DNA of 64,000 nucleotides. It comes from Blautia wexlerae (lineage in GTDB: Bacteria; Bacillota; Clostridia; Lachnospirales; Lachnospiraceae). The stretch is taken from positions 62,001 through 126,000 of the forward strand of contig NZ_JAAIMY010000003.1 in the NCBI RefSeq assembly GCF_013300825.1. Direction: 5' to 3'. The translations under genes were made by a program, and so were the position numbers. Positions within the stretch are counted from its first letter, which is position 1. Each line of letters opens with the position of its first letter. Shown piece by piece: positions 25,214 through 33,833 of this stretch. Below the pieces are notes generated by a model, which was not told the origin of the DNA, made no database searches, and saw only the letters and a program-made list of their open reading frames with translations.

Positions 25214-26575
25214 ATGTGTGAAAATGAAAAAAAGAAATATCATTCCATTGAGATGACCACAGGATCTCTCTGGAAAAATATACTTCTCTTCAGCCTTCCT
25301 CTTATGGGATCACAGGTACTGGAGGTTCTTTTTAACTTAAGCGATGTTGCCGTTGTTGGACGGTTTGCAGATTATATGGCACTAGGTGCCGTCGGCTCCA
25401 CAACTTTGCTGGTTACTCTGTTTACCGGAATCCTTATCGGAATGGGTGCCGGTGTCAATGTCCGCGTAGCTCACGAACTGGGTGCCGGTAATAAAAAAGG
25501 CATAGAAGAAACAATCCATACTTCTCTTCTTTTGTGCGCAATCACAGGTCTGCTCGTCTGCGCCATCTGTCTTCTGTTTTCCGGGCGGATGCTGTCCATG
25601 ATGAACACGAAGCCGGAACTTATTGATCAGGCTATTTTATATATGAAGATCTATTCCCTGGGAATGCCTGCAATGGCCGTATACAATTTCGGAAACGGCG
25701 TATTAAGTGCCATAGGCGATACGAAACGACCATTGATCTACCTTTCCATTGCAGGTGTGGTCAATGTTCTTCTGAATCTGTTTTTTGTTATTGTCTGTCA
25801 TATGGCAGCCGCAGGCGTTGCAACAGCCAGCGCAATTTCTCTGTATATCTCTGCTTCTCTGGTGATGATCCATCTCCTCAGAAGAACCGATGACTGCAAA
25901 GTATCTCCGCGTAAGATTTGCCTGCACCCCAAGGCCTGCAAAGCAGTTCTCATGCTTGGCATCCCTACAGGTCTTCAGAACGGAATCTTTGCTATTGCAA
26001 ACCTGTTTGTGCAGACTGGTGTCAACTCTTTTGATGCAGTGATGGTTTCCGGAAATGCAGCTGCCGCAAATGCTGACTCCCTGATCTATAATGTCATGTT
26101 TTCTTTTTATACTGCATGTGCAAGCTTTATCGGTCAGAACTGGGGTGCCGGTAATAAAAAACGAATGCTGAAATCTTATAGAGTCAGCCTTACATATGCC
26201 TTTATTTTCGGTGCAATCCTGGGTGGACTACTCCTTGTATTTGGCCCACAGTTTCTTTCTCTGTTCGCTACGGAACCAACAGTTATTGATGCTGGTATGC
26301 AGAGGATTCGTATTATGGCATTCAGCTATGCGTTTAGCTGTTTTATGGATGGCAGTATCGCCGCATCCCGAGGCATCGGAAAAAGTATTCCGCCTACCAT
26401 TATCGTTATCCTGGGCTCCTGCGTATTTCGTATTGTCTGGATTTATACAGTATTTGCACATTTCCAGACGATTTCATCACTGTATCTTTTGTATATCTTC
26501 TCATGGGGAATTACAGGACTTGCAGAAACTCTGTTTTTTGTTGTAAGTTTTAAAAAAATATGGGCTGGAAAATAG
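25214..26575 (+). CDS. MATE-family efflux transporter
   Basis: 453 aa with twelve predicted membrane helices in two halves of six. Family motifs include NILLFSLPLMGSQVLEVLFN at the start and GALGAVGSTT-like helix ends. NORM/DinF-type multidrug exporters couple drug or metabolite export to Na+ or H+. GAGG lies 7 bases before the ATG. Codon use is richer in C-ending codons than in the neighbours. Substrate unknown. Confidence 0.88.
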   Translation: MCENEKKKYHSIEMTTGSLWKNILLFSLPLMGSQVLEVLFNLSDVAVVGRFADYMALGAVGSTTLLVTLFTGILIGMGAGVNVRVAHELGAGNKKGIEETIHTSLLLCAITGLLVCAICLLFSGRMLSMMNTKPELIDQAILYMKIYSLGMPAMAVYNFGNGVLSAIGDTKRPLIYLSIAGVVNVLLNLFFVIVCHMAAAGVATASAISLYISASLVMIHLLRRTDDCKVSPRKICLHPKACKAVLMLGIPTGLQNGIFAIANLFVQTGVNSFDAVMVSGNAAAANADSLIYNVMFSFYTACASFIGQNWGAGNKKRMLKSYRVSLTYAFIFGAILGGLLLVFGPQFLSLFATEPTVIDAGMQRIRIMAFSYAFSCFMDGSIAASRGIGKSIPPTIIVILGSCVFRIVWIYTVFAHFQTISSLYLLYIFSWGITGLAETLFFVVSFKKIWAGK

Positions 26576-26692
26576 TCACAGCCATTCTGTGATTTATATG
26601 CCAGGTGGATTCCGCAATTGACTGGAAAGAAAAACAGCTTACAAAACGGGTGAAATTTCAATCGGAATTGACCGAGCTGAAAGCGAGGGATA

Positions 26693-26715
26693 CTTCTTGT
26701 CCGAGGGGCAAGAAG
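26693..26715. repeat. Short hairpin upstream of the DUF3784 gene
   Basis: CTTCTTG and CAAGAAG arms with CC/GG inner pairs. There is no clear U run, so it may be an mRNA structure. Confidence 0.35.
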
Positions 26716-26767
26716 GTGGAACTAAAAATAATTAGAACAATCGGAATTTGTGAAGGAGGAATATACT

Positions 26768-27103
26768 ATGAATATAGGGTTTTGGCTATGTGGAGTTTTG
26801 GTTATTCTATTTGTGATTATAGGAGTGTTATTTGCAATATTTAAAGAAAAAGCGGCTAAATTTGTTTCGGGATTTAATTCATTACCGAAAGAAGAACAGG
26901 CATTGTATGATAAAGCTCATATTTCTCGTGATATAAAAAATCAGTGTTTTACATGGGCTGGCATAATGTTAGTAGGAGCAGTGTTGTCTTATTTTTTAAC
27001 ACCATATATGGCTATTCCGGCTTTTATTATTTGGCTCGTTTTATTTTTCAAAGAGGTTCACTTTGACACGCACAAAGCATTTGAAAAATATTTATTAAAA
27101 TAA
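26768..27103 (+). CDS. DUF3784-like small membrane protein
   Basis: 111 aa. One helix at the N-terminus (residues 4-26) is followed by a soluble segment with FNSLPKEEQALYDKA and then two helices. This pattern is typical of DUF3784 proteins found in Firmicutes, often beside lantibiotic or ABC-export genes. GAAGGAGGAATATACT precedes the ATG. No function is known. Confidence 0.7.
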   Translation: MNIGFWLCGVLVILFVIIGVLFAIFKEKAAKFVSGFNSLPKEEQALYDKAHISRDIKNQCFTWAGIMLVGAVLSYFLTPYMAIPAFIIWLVLFFKEVHFDTHKAFEKYLLK

Positions 27104-27142
27104 ATTCCAGATGATAAAGCAGAAGTATAGGGTTTGATTCAT

Positions 27143-27484
27143 ATGATTTCAGTAAAAAAACAGAGAATTGCTGCTATTATGGTTTTAAGTTCCATCATGC
27201 TGATTTTACTTTTGTCGCTAAATTTCCGACTCTGGAGTGGATATTATGCAGAAGGGGATTTGGAAAGTATAGTCATACAGCAGATGGAATGCTTGGAAAA
27301 GTCAAATAGTGAAAACGATATAAGCGAAAGTATATGTTTGCATTTCTATGAGTGTATATGTTTCGGTGGAATAGAAATAATGGTGCTCTGGGTATATGAT
27401 GGCTTTAAAGACCTCGGACAAGGTGAGTTTTCTTTCAGACCGGGAGTTACCCTTTGCAGTCTATCGGTTCGGATGGATGATTAA
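27143..27484 (+). CDS. Hypothetical single-pass membrane protein, possibly truncated
   Basis: 113 aa. A basic N-terminus and one hydrophobic helix (about residues 10-30, IAAIMVLSSIMLILLL) are followed by an acidic soluble part. The last ~25 residues look atypical, suggesting a frameshifted or trimmed end. No good ribosome site is visible. It lies between DUF3784 and the ABC ATPase on the same strand. I do not recognise a family. Confidence 0.35.
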   Translation: MISVKKQRIAAIMVLSSIMLILLLSLNFRLWSGYYAEGDLESIVIQQMECLEKSNSENDISESICLHFYECICFGGIEIMVLWVYDGFKDLGQGEFSFRPGVTLCSLSVRMDD

Positions 27485-27531
27485 ATACTTCTGATAATCA
27501 AATTTAAAATTTATTATCAGGAGGAACTTCG

Positions 27532-28293
27532 ATGTATGTATTAAATGCAAATCATATTTCAAAAAGTTATAAAACTGCAGGAGAAACTATGCGGATTTTG
27601 CAGAATGTGAATCTGCAAGTTATGAAAGGAGAAATGGTTGCTATTATGGGACCATCCGGCAGTGGAAAGACTACTCTGCTCCATGTGCTGACCGGGGTTG
27701 ACACACCGGACGATGGAGAAATCGTAATAGGAGGAGAAACGTTTTCACAGCTTACGGAAGAAGAGAAGGCATTTTTTCGCAGAAAGCATATGGGAATGAT
27801 TTTTCAGGATTTCCAGCTTTTGGAGAGTTTGACGGTAAAAGAAAATATATTGTTACCACTCATTCTTGAACGAAAAGAAGCAGACATCCAGCAAGAGCGT
27901 TTTTCAAGAATAGCGGATGTGCTCGGCATTGAAAAATTAGCTGACAAAGGAATTACGGAAATATCGGGAGGTCAGAAACAGAGAGTTGCGATTGGCAGGG
28001 CGCTGATCAATGAACCGGATATTATTTTTGGAGATGAGCCAACAGGAAGCCTTGACCGAAAGACCACCGGGGATGTGATGCGATGTATGAAACAGATGAA
28101 TCAACGGTCTGGCATCAGCTTTCTGCTTGTGACACATGATGCTTATACGGCATCCTTTTGTGACCGGGTACTTTTTCTACAGGATGGGAATCTGGCAAAA
28201 GAAGTAAAGAAAGAGAACACTGCCGATAATTTCAGAGAAGATATATGGAAAACGCTGTGCGGTTTGGGAGGTGGAAAAGATGACCTTTTTTGA
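27532..28293 (+). CDS. ABC transporter ATPase, BceA/LolD-like
   Basis: 253 aa. Walker A GPSGSGKTT, Q-loop FQDFQLL, signature SGGQKQR, Walker B IIFGDEPTGSLD and switch His in LLVTHD are all present. It belongs to the MacB/BceA class that works with FtsX-like permeases in peptide-antibiotic detoxification or export. CAGGAGGAAC precedes the ATG. It overlaps the permease start. Confidence 0.9.
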   Translation: MYVLNANHISKSYKTAGETMRILQNVNLQVMKGEMVAIMGPSGSGKTTLLHVLTGVDTPDDGEIVIGGETFSQLTEEEKAFFRRKHMGMIFQDFQLLESLTVKENILLPLILERKEADIQQERFSRIADVLGIEKLADKGITEISGGQKQRVAIGRALINEPDIIFGDEPTGSLDRKTTGDVMRCMKQMNQRSGISFLLVTHDAYTASFCDRVLFLQDGNLAKEVKKENTADNFREDIWKTLCGLGGGKDDLF

Positions 28294-30067
28294 TATTTCC
28301 CGAAAGATGCTGAAAGCTGGTTTTTACAAATATCGATTGTACTTTCTATGCAATTTATCTGCAACGGCATTATTCTGTTGTTTTGCAGTTATTTCCACAA
28401 ACAGGACGTTTATGAATGCGTCGATTGTAAATTCATCAATATCCAATAACATTTATCTTCCATTTTTTCTGTCTGCAGTGTTTCTGGTTTTTTTTCTTCC
28501 TGTTTCGTGTCAGGCATTTCTGGCATCAAGAAAACAGGAATACGGCGTGATGTTTTCTCTTGGCATGAGCCGGAAGGAAGCGTTTAGAAACTTACTTTTT
28601 GAAAATGTGATCATATCCGTGCTGGCATTAGCAATAGCACTTGCGGCAGGAACTGTGCTGTCATTTTTATTTTTTTCCGTTATCATTTATGCAATAGATG
28701 TTCACGGAGTGCAATGGCAGTTTTGCCCGGAAGCATATAAGCTTACAGCAGTTCTATATACAGTAGTGGTGGCAGTTGCCTTTATCCTGAATGCCGGGAG
28801 ACTTATGCTGGATAAAATCGGAACCCTGCTAAAAGCACAATATCGGGCAGAAAAAACAGGAAAGATCGGTACGTTCTTATGCAGACTTGCACCCAACTAC
28901 ATGAGGTTTCATCTGGTGGAATGGTCATTTGTCCGCAGACACAAGAAAGAATGGGGATGTAGGTATGTTTTAGCCTCTCTCATAATAGCGGTATCTGTTA
29001 TGCTTACGGGGGTATGTGTGACTTTATATCCGGCTTTTCTACAGGATGCAAAAAGTTATTCTCCCTATGACATGGTGTACTCAGAAATCTATGGAATGAA
29101 TCAGGTTTCAGTACAGGATGTCCTTCATATATTGGAGAAAAATGGTGTTACTGTAGAACAGGTCATTCAGCTTCCCTATATCAGAGATGATGTTTTTAAT
29201 TACCTTCCTGTGACAGAAATAAACCGGGATTTTGGATGTGATTATCAGATTCAGGAAGGCGAGTTTTTGAATTTGTTTCAGTACAATCTGGAAGATGGGT
29301 ATGAACATAACATACAGCCAGTATCTACTGTAACGATTTCCGGGGACAGAAAGCTGCAGTCTGTTGGAACAGATGTAAAGATATTGTTTAATCAAAATCC
29401 GACCTTTGCAGATAAAACACTGATCATCAACGATTCTGATTTCGAAAAATTAAGTGCAGATATAACAGGTAGTGTTGGTATCGCAAACTTGTTTCAGTTT
29501 CAGAATTGGGAAGATTCTTATGCGGGAGTATGTGAAGTAAAAGAATATCTGCAGGAAAGCAATCAGTTGAATGAAGATGAGCAGACATATTATGAATTGT
29601 CTTCGAAAGTGGAGAAATACCAGGATGCAAAGAAATCAGGACAATTTTTATTATTTTTGATGGCATTTGTGATAGGGCTTATGATAATGGCTGAGTTTCT
29701 GTTAATTCATTCATGTATCCAGGCAGAGAAGGAAGAAAATAGCAGGGTCGTTTGTAGTTTGCGAATGTTAGGAATGATAGACAAGGAAATGGTAAAGTGC
29801 CTATGCTATAAGAATTTTCTAAGATTTATACCGCCATCGGTTGTGGGAACAATCCTTTCTTTCCTGCCATCTTATTATCTGAATGAGAGTTATGGAATGG
29901 GGACGAATGGAATTCTGGCAGGAATCGTATTTGGAGTGATTTTGACAGTCGGAATATTCGTAGTGATACGCAGGTATTCTGAAAAAGAAGAAAAACTTTA
30001 TGAAAGCGGTTTTATAATACAAGGAAGAGGACTTTTTCGAGAGGATTTTTTGATTATAGATAAGTAG
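28280..30067 (+). CDS. FtsX-like ABC permease, BceB type
   Basis: 595 aa with about ten predicted membrane helices. The early FtsX segment (SRKQEYGVMFSLGMSRKEAF), a large extracytoplasmic domain (about 250-430) and three C-terminal helices match BceB-type permeases. I chose ATG 28280 because GGGAGGTGG precedes it. It overlaps the ATPase gene by 14 bp. No bceRS-type kinase lies beside it; instead a (split) XRE regulator follows, which may be its regulator. Confidence 0.8.
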   Translation: MTFFDISRKMLKAGFYKYRLYFLCNLSATALFCCFAVISTNRTFMNASIVNSSISNNIYLPFFLSAVFLVFFLPVSCQAFLASRKQEYGVMFSLGMSRKEAFRNLLFENVIISVLALAIALAAGTVLSFLFFSVIIYAIDVHGVQWQFCPEAYKLTAVLYTVVVAVAFILNAGRLMLDKIGTLLKAQYRAEKTGKIGTFLCRLAPNYMRFHLVEWSFVRRHKKEWGCRYVLASLIIAVSVMLTGVCVTLYPAFLQDAKSYSPYDMVYSEIYGMNQVSVQDVLHILEKNGVTVEQVIQLPYIRDDVFNYLPVTEINRDFGCDYQIQEGEFLNLFQYNLEDGYEHNIQPVSTVTISGDRKLQSVGTDVKILFNQNPTFADKTLIINDSDFEKLSADITGSVGIANLFQFQNWEDSYAGVCEVKEYLQESNQLNEDEQTYYELSSKVEKYQDAKKSGQFLLFLMAFVIGLMIMAEFLLIHSCIQAEKEENSRVVCSLRMLGMIDKEMVKCLCYKNFLRFIPPSVVGTILSFLPSYYLNESYGMGTNGILAGIVFGVILTVGIFVVIRRYSEKEEKLYESGFIIQGRGLFREDFLIIDK

Positions 30068-30261
30068 AAAAAGATTCAAATCCTGTGTATAATTAAAAGA
30101 TAAAGATAGAGACAACTCGGAATTTATTGGCGCAGTTATCGCTCGATTTGATGTAAAACCATGACAATATGCAGTTGCTACCGTGGGTTGCGTAATTGCA
30201 TACCAAGATGTATAGTATTCTACCGGCTATTGGGGTATGCTCTGGGTGAAAGGAGGAGAAC

Positions 30262-30399
30262 ATGGCACTTTCAGAAAAACTATACGAACTCCGAAAGAAA
30301 AGAGCTCTTTCACAGGAGCAGCTTGCCGAGCAATTAGGCGTGTCCAGACAAGCTATATCAAAGTGGGAGTCTGGAGTTTCCCAAACAAAAGGATATTAA
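30262..30399 (+). pseudogene. XRE regulator, 5' segment (gene split by a mobile element)
   Basis: GGAGGAGAAC and an ATG open [20 protein letters not shown]..., a Cro/C1-type helix-turn-helix ending ISKWE at the element boundary (GGGA at 30365-30368). Element DNA then adds nine more residues and a stop. The missing part, beginning with SGKAVPETD, is at 37942 and later. The short product keeps most of the DNA-binding helices but not the dimer or membrane part. Confidence 0.85.
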
Positions 30400-30480
30400 G
30401 GAATAACCTGTGTTTACCTGCTTGCAAAAGTTTAAAATAAATAGGAGAAGATTATACTATGACTGAAAGTATTAGAGAGA

Positions 30481-30951
30481 TTGTATGAGAATCCATCTAT
30501 ATTATTGAATTCGCTAGAAAAGACAAAATATTTAAAGCAATGGTTAAAAGAAATAAAACAACAAATTTTTATAGATGTTTTAACAGTACCGATATTGATG
30601 TCTTTGCTGATAATTATTTTTCAGATTAAAAAAAACAATCTATTTGAAAATATAATTAAAATAATATCCATCATAGTTTTAGTGTATTCTATATGTAGAG
30701 GATTATGGTTGCTTTGTTATGAAATTGAAGGATATATGCAAGGGAAAAGATGCTGCTGGTATAAATCAATGGTATATATCGAAAAATGCAAGGGAGGAAA
30801 AACTAAAGGGGCATACGTAATTGAAAATGAATTTTTTGAAGGTGAACTTGTTAGTGATTATAGAAGAAACAAAATTAATTATGGAGAAGATAAATTTGCT
30901 GTATTGTTGTATTTTGGACATCATAAAAAAGTGATATTGTTGCAAGAATAA
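30481..30951 (+). CDS. Hypothetical membrane protein, start region possibly frameshifted
   Basis: 156 aa from a TTG, with two hydrophobic helices (about 35-52 and 60-80) and then a basic soluble C-terminus (RCCWYKSMVYIEKCKGGKTK). A strong ribosome site AGGAGAAG and ATG lie at 30459 in another frame. Deleting one A after that ATG would read MLKVLERLYENPS and join this frame. So the gene may carry a 1-bp insertion. Family not recognised. Confidence 0.45.
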   Translation: MYENPSILLNSLEKTKYLKQWLKEIKQQIFIDVLTVPILMSLLIIIFQIKKNNLFENIIKIISIIVLVYSICRGLWLLCYEIEGYMQGKRCCWYKSMVYIEKCKGGKTKGAYVIENEFFEGELVSDYRRNKINYGEDKFAVLLYFGHHKKVILLQE

Positions 30952-31373
30952 AGTAGTATTTTAATATAAAAAAGAGTAAAAATCGAATTATCCGCATAAA
31001 CACAGGGATTTTAAGCAATATGAAACAAAAAATAAAAGAATTTTACCACTAATTTACTACGAATGAAAGAACCTTGATACGACAGAGAAAACAGCATAAA
31101 TAAAGGCAAAATTGGCATTTCATACAGAATATGAGATGTCTTTTTTGTTGCTGTAATACAGTATAACTATTCTTTTTCTGCTTGATTATTAATCATTTTT
31201 TAGGACATGAATTGTCAAGAGCTTGTTGCGTAGCAATGTTTACACTCTTGATAATTTATGGAATAAAAAATATTCTGACAGATACTAGAAAAGTGATGAC
31301 TACTCAATTTTCTAATGATATAATATGATAAATAATAATAGATAAACTTGAAGTGATTAAGGAAGTGTATGCC
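30952..31373 (+). other. Non-coding stretch in the mobilizable element
   Basis: AT-rich. It contains one terminator (31114-31140) and an inverted repeat TCAAGAG/CTCTTGA at about 31217-31251 that encloses a smaller TTGC/GCAA stem. A TATAAT-rich segment near 31318 may be the promoter of the following gene. No coding sequence seen. Confidence 0.4.
31114..31140 (+). terminator. Hairpin terminator
   Basis: GGCATTTCATA pairs with TATGAGATGTC (two wobble pairs) and is followed by TTTTTTG. Confidence 0.65.
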
Positions 31374-32129
31374 ATGAAAAAATTTTTGAAAATAATGTTA
31401 ATCATAATTGGAGCGATTTCTTTGATTTTTGTAGCTCTGATAGGGATTGGGTTATTTGTTGATGTTGAATATGATGACCATATTGAAAATGGTCGTTATA
31501 CTTATGTTCCGGAAGAAGAAAATAAAGATAATGAATACGTGGAATTTACGATAAATGATTATGATAAAAATAATGCCAAGCTTGTATATTATGACACGAT
31601 TGAAGAAGCTATTCAACTTTCCACTTTGAATGCTGAAAATGAGGAACTATCGGTTCCTGCTGATTTTCTTAATCATGTTGATGAAACCTTGCATATATGG
31701 CAAGGCAAAAAATATGATACGATTTTCTATCGGGCTGGAAATGATAACGATGATATTCAAGGCTTAGTAATGGCTCGTTGTAAAAAGCAGATACAGAATG
31801 GGCATACACAATACACATTTATAAATGCTACACCGGTTACAACGAAACGAGATAGAATTTTGTTAGATGATATTACAGAGCTTATTCACTCTTCTTTGAA
31901 ATTAAGTGATTTCCAACAAGACTTAAACCCCGATTATCCAAGCAAGCGTTTTGTTTACGGCTATGCACATGATAAAGAAATCTATTCATTGGAAGTAGAA
32001 GGACAAAAACCGGACGGTGTAATTGAAATCAATGTATATGACAGAGTCATGTATCTATGGTATTACAATGACTTACAAAGTAACAAAAGAGGTGACTGTT
32101 TAAGCTATTCGGTAGATGTACCTAAATAA
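31374..32129 (+). CDS. Membrane-anchored extracytoplasmic protein of unknown function
   Basis: 251 aa. A positively charged N-terminus and one helix (about residues 5-28) with no lipobox are followed by an Asp/Glu-rich exterior domain of about 220 residues. The exterior domain contains DTIEEAIQLSTLN and a Tyr-rich C-terminus. It resembles small surface or immunity-type cargo proteins of ICEs, but I do not recognise a family. AAGGAAG precedes the ATG; an upstream GTG has no ribosome site. Confidence 0.5.
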   Translation: MKKFLKIMLIIIGAISLIFVALIGIGLFVDVEYDDHIENGRYTYVPEEENKDNEYVEFTINDYDKNNAKLVYYDTIEEAIQLSTLNAENEELSVPADFLNHVDETLHIWQGKKYDTIFYRAGNDNDDIQGLVMARCKKQIQNGHTQYTFINATPVTTKRDRILLDDITELIHSSLKLSDFQQDLNPDYPSKRFVYGYAHDKEIYSLEVEGQKPDGVIEINVYDRVMYLWYYNDLQSNKRGDCLSYSVDVPK

Positions 32130-32189
32130 AATGACATTTTTACATAATACTATATTATTAGTTAGGCAGACGGAGTGATCCAGACACGG

Positions 32190-32220
32190 TGGCAGGAAAA
32201 TCTTTCAGATTTTTCTGCCA
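32190..32220. terminator. Long hairpin just upstream of oriT
   Basis: TGGCAGGAAAATCT pairs with AGATTTTTCTGCCA (one mismatch) around a 3-base loop. It may be the terminator of the preceding gene and/or part of the structured transfer region; larger CAGACG/CGTCTG arms enclose it. Confidence 0.55.
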
Positions 32221-32280
32221 TGTCTTGCAAGTGGCTGGTTTACTTCGTCTGTGAGCGAGCCTGTGGCGAGCGAAGATTAA

Positions 32281-32305
32281 GCCCCCGTTATCTAACAAGG
32301 GGGGC
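32281..32305. other. Probable origin of transfer (oriT)
   Basis: GCCCCC (32281-32286) and GGGGGC (32300-32305) flank a loop containing CTAACA. This is the layout of the ICEBs1/Tn916-type oriT, where the relaxase nicks in the CTAACA region between C-rich and G-rich arms. It lies about 1.5 kb before the MobT gene. Identification is from the remembered motif and not tested. Confidence 0.6.
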
Positions 32306-32486
32306 ACAAAAAACAAAAGACACTATACACTAACAGGCGGAAAACGCTGTATTTACAAGGCAAAACCGCATTTTATAAGATGTGATATAAAAAGTATCTA
32401 TTTCACAAAAGAAAAACAATAAATTTAAACATTATAATATTTTAATTTTTGTGGTAATGATATGCAAACTTTTTAGGAGGGAAGAT

Positions 32487-32711
32487 ATGGATTGTAAAAT
32501 GACTGATATTATTGCTATTATTTCAAGTATCATTGCTATTGGTTATTCAATTTATTCCATAATTACTAAAAGTTATATTCGTCAATACAACCTTGAAAAA
32601 TTTGAACATTTTTCTTTAAATCAGAAGAAAGTTTGTATTGTTTTCAATTTTATTATGACACTTATAATTGGGATAAGTGGGGTGTATATATTGCTATTAT
32701 ACTTATTCTAA
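32487..32711 (+). CDS. Small membrane protein
   Basis: 74 aa with two hydrophobic helices (about 6-26 and 50-72) and a basic loop between. TTAGGAGGGAAG lies 3-10 bases before the ATG. No family recognised. It is followed 60 bp later by the Imm49-like gene. Confidence 0.45.
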   Translation: MDCKMTDIIAIISSIIAIGYSIYSIITKSYIRQYNLEKFEHFSLNQKKVCIVFNFIMTLIIGISGVYILLLYLF

Positions 32712-32771
32712 TGGGATTGAAAGCATTTATGTAGCAAATAGCAAAATTTTATAAGTGAAACGAGGTACTCT

Positions 32772-33740
32772 ATGGAAAAAAAGGAACTTATCAAACTATA
32801 TTTACAAAATGTGGATAAAATGTTTTGATATGCCAACATGAACGCATATATTGATGAGCGATTAAAGAAGTATACGAAATACTGTCAAAGTAAAAAGCCA
32901 GAAGAACAGATTATTATATGGCTGAAATTATTGCATGAAAATTTCGGAAAAAAGATTGTTTATTTAGGAAGTTACTTAGCATTACAAGAAAAGGATATGA
33001 GCTATTTAAATAATGCGTTCAATTCGGCAGTAACATGGGGACAACTCACAATAACAAACAGCGGTTGCGACCATTCCATTCACGCTTGGAATATTTTACC
33101 ACATATATTCTGTGCAAACCGCTTTCGTGACATTGAAAAAATATTTCCAAAAGAAAACGGACTTAGTAAGAATGGGTTAAAGTCTGCATGCAGTATCACA
33201 AATTTAGTGATGTATCTGTATTATCAAGAACCTATGTGGAAACAATATGTGATTGATGAAAGTAAAGAATTTCTTCAAAATAAACATACAGCAGAAGAAA
33301 AAGCTGTGATAAACGGTTTCCTTGCACTAATAGAAAAAAATTGGGAAAAATTCTCATTGGAATTGGCTAATCTCTGTAAAGCACATAGAAAATCAAAAGA
33401 TTATGGAGAAAATCCATTTACAAGAAAAATTTCCTTTTTTGCATTTGGATTGTATAACTTTGCAAGATACTTGTATAGAGAAGAAGTTAAAAATATTACA
33501 CTTCCTCAAAATGAATTTTTATTTGAGGATTTTAGAATTTATCAAGAAAGCACTAGTTGTCAAATAGGACAACCGTTTTGCATTTTTGAAGAACCGTTAT
33601 TATTGTTGAATGATTTTGAAAAAATTGATTTACCGATTATGTATTTAACAGCAGGTAAAAAAAGAGTTTTGGATATTGAAAATTATAGGCAAGAAGTGGT
33701 AAAGAAAATACAAGCACTTCATAGCAATCAGAGCAGTTAG
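32772..33740 (+). pseudogene. Imm49-like gene with an in-frame stop codon near its start
   Basis: A GAGG ribosome site and ATG at 32772 open MEKKELIKLYLQNVDKMF. A TGA (32826-32828) follows, and the same frame then continues without break for 303 codons. The 300-aa continuation from 32838 has no ribosome site of its own. It is helical with W/Y-rich repeats and resembles Imm49-type immunity proteins of polymorphic toxin systems (low certainty). Either a nonsense mutation killed the gene or translation restarts at the internal ATG. Confidence 0.5.
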
Positions 33741-33757
33741 TCTTAGGATTGACTGCT
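33732..33757 (+). terminator. Terminator of the Imm49-like gene
   Basis: AGCAGT and ACTGCT arms with further pairing, then TTTTTC. The stem includes the stop codon. Confidence 0.6.
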
Positions 33758-33781
33758 TTTTCTATACGGATTTTTAATGAT

Positions 33782-33810
33782 AGGCAATTATCAGTAAATG
33801 GTAGTTGCCT
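33782..33810 (+). terminator. Second hairpin before the relaxase gene
   Basis: AGGCAATTA/TAGTTGCCT-type stem, then TTTTTTG. It would isolate the relaxase gene from upstream transcription. Confidence 0.5.
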
Positions 33811-33833
33811 TTTTTGATTGGAGGAATTAAAGA

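Noticed and set aside
26605-26844. 79-aa plus frame before the DUF3784 gene
   Set aside because: Overlaps the ribosome site and start of the better-supported DUF3784 gene in another frame, with no initiation signal.
30237-30440. 67-aa frame overlapping the split XRE start
   Set aside because: Different frame from the recognisable XRE domain; it ignores its good ribosome site.
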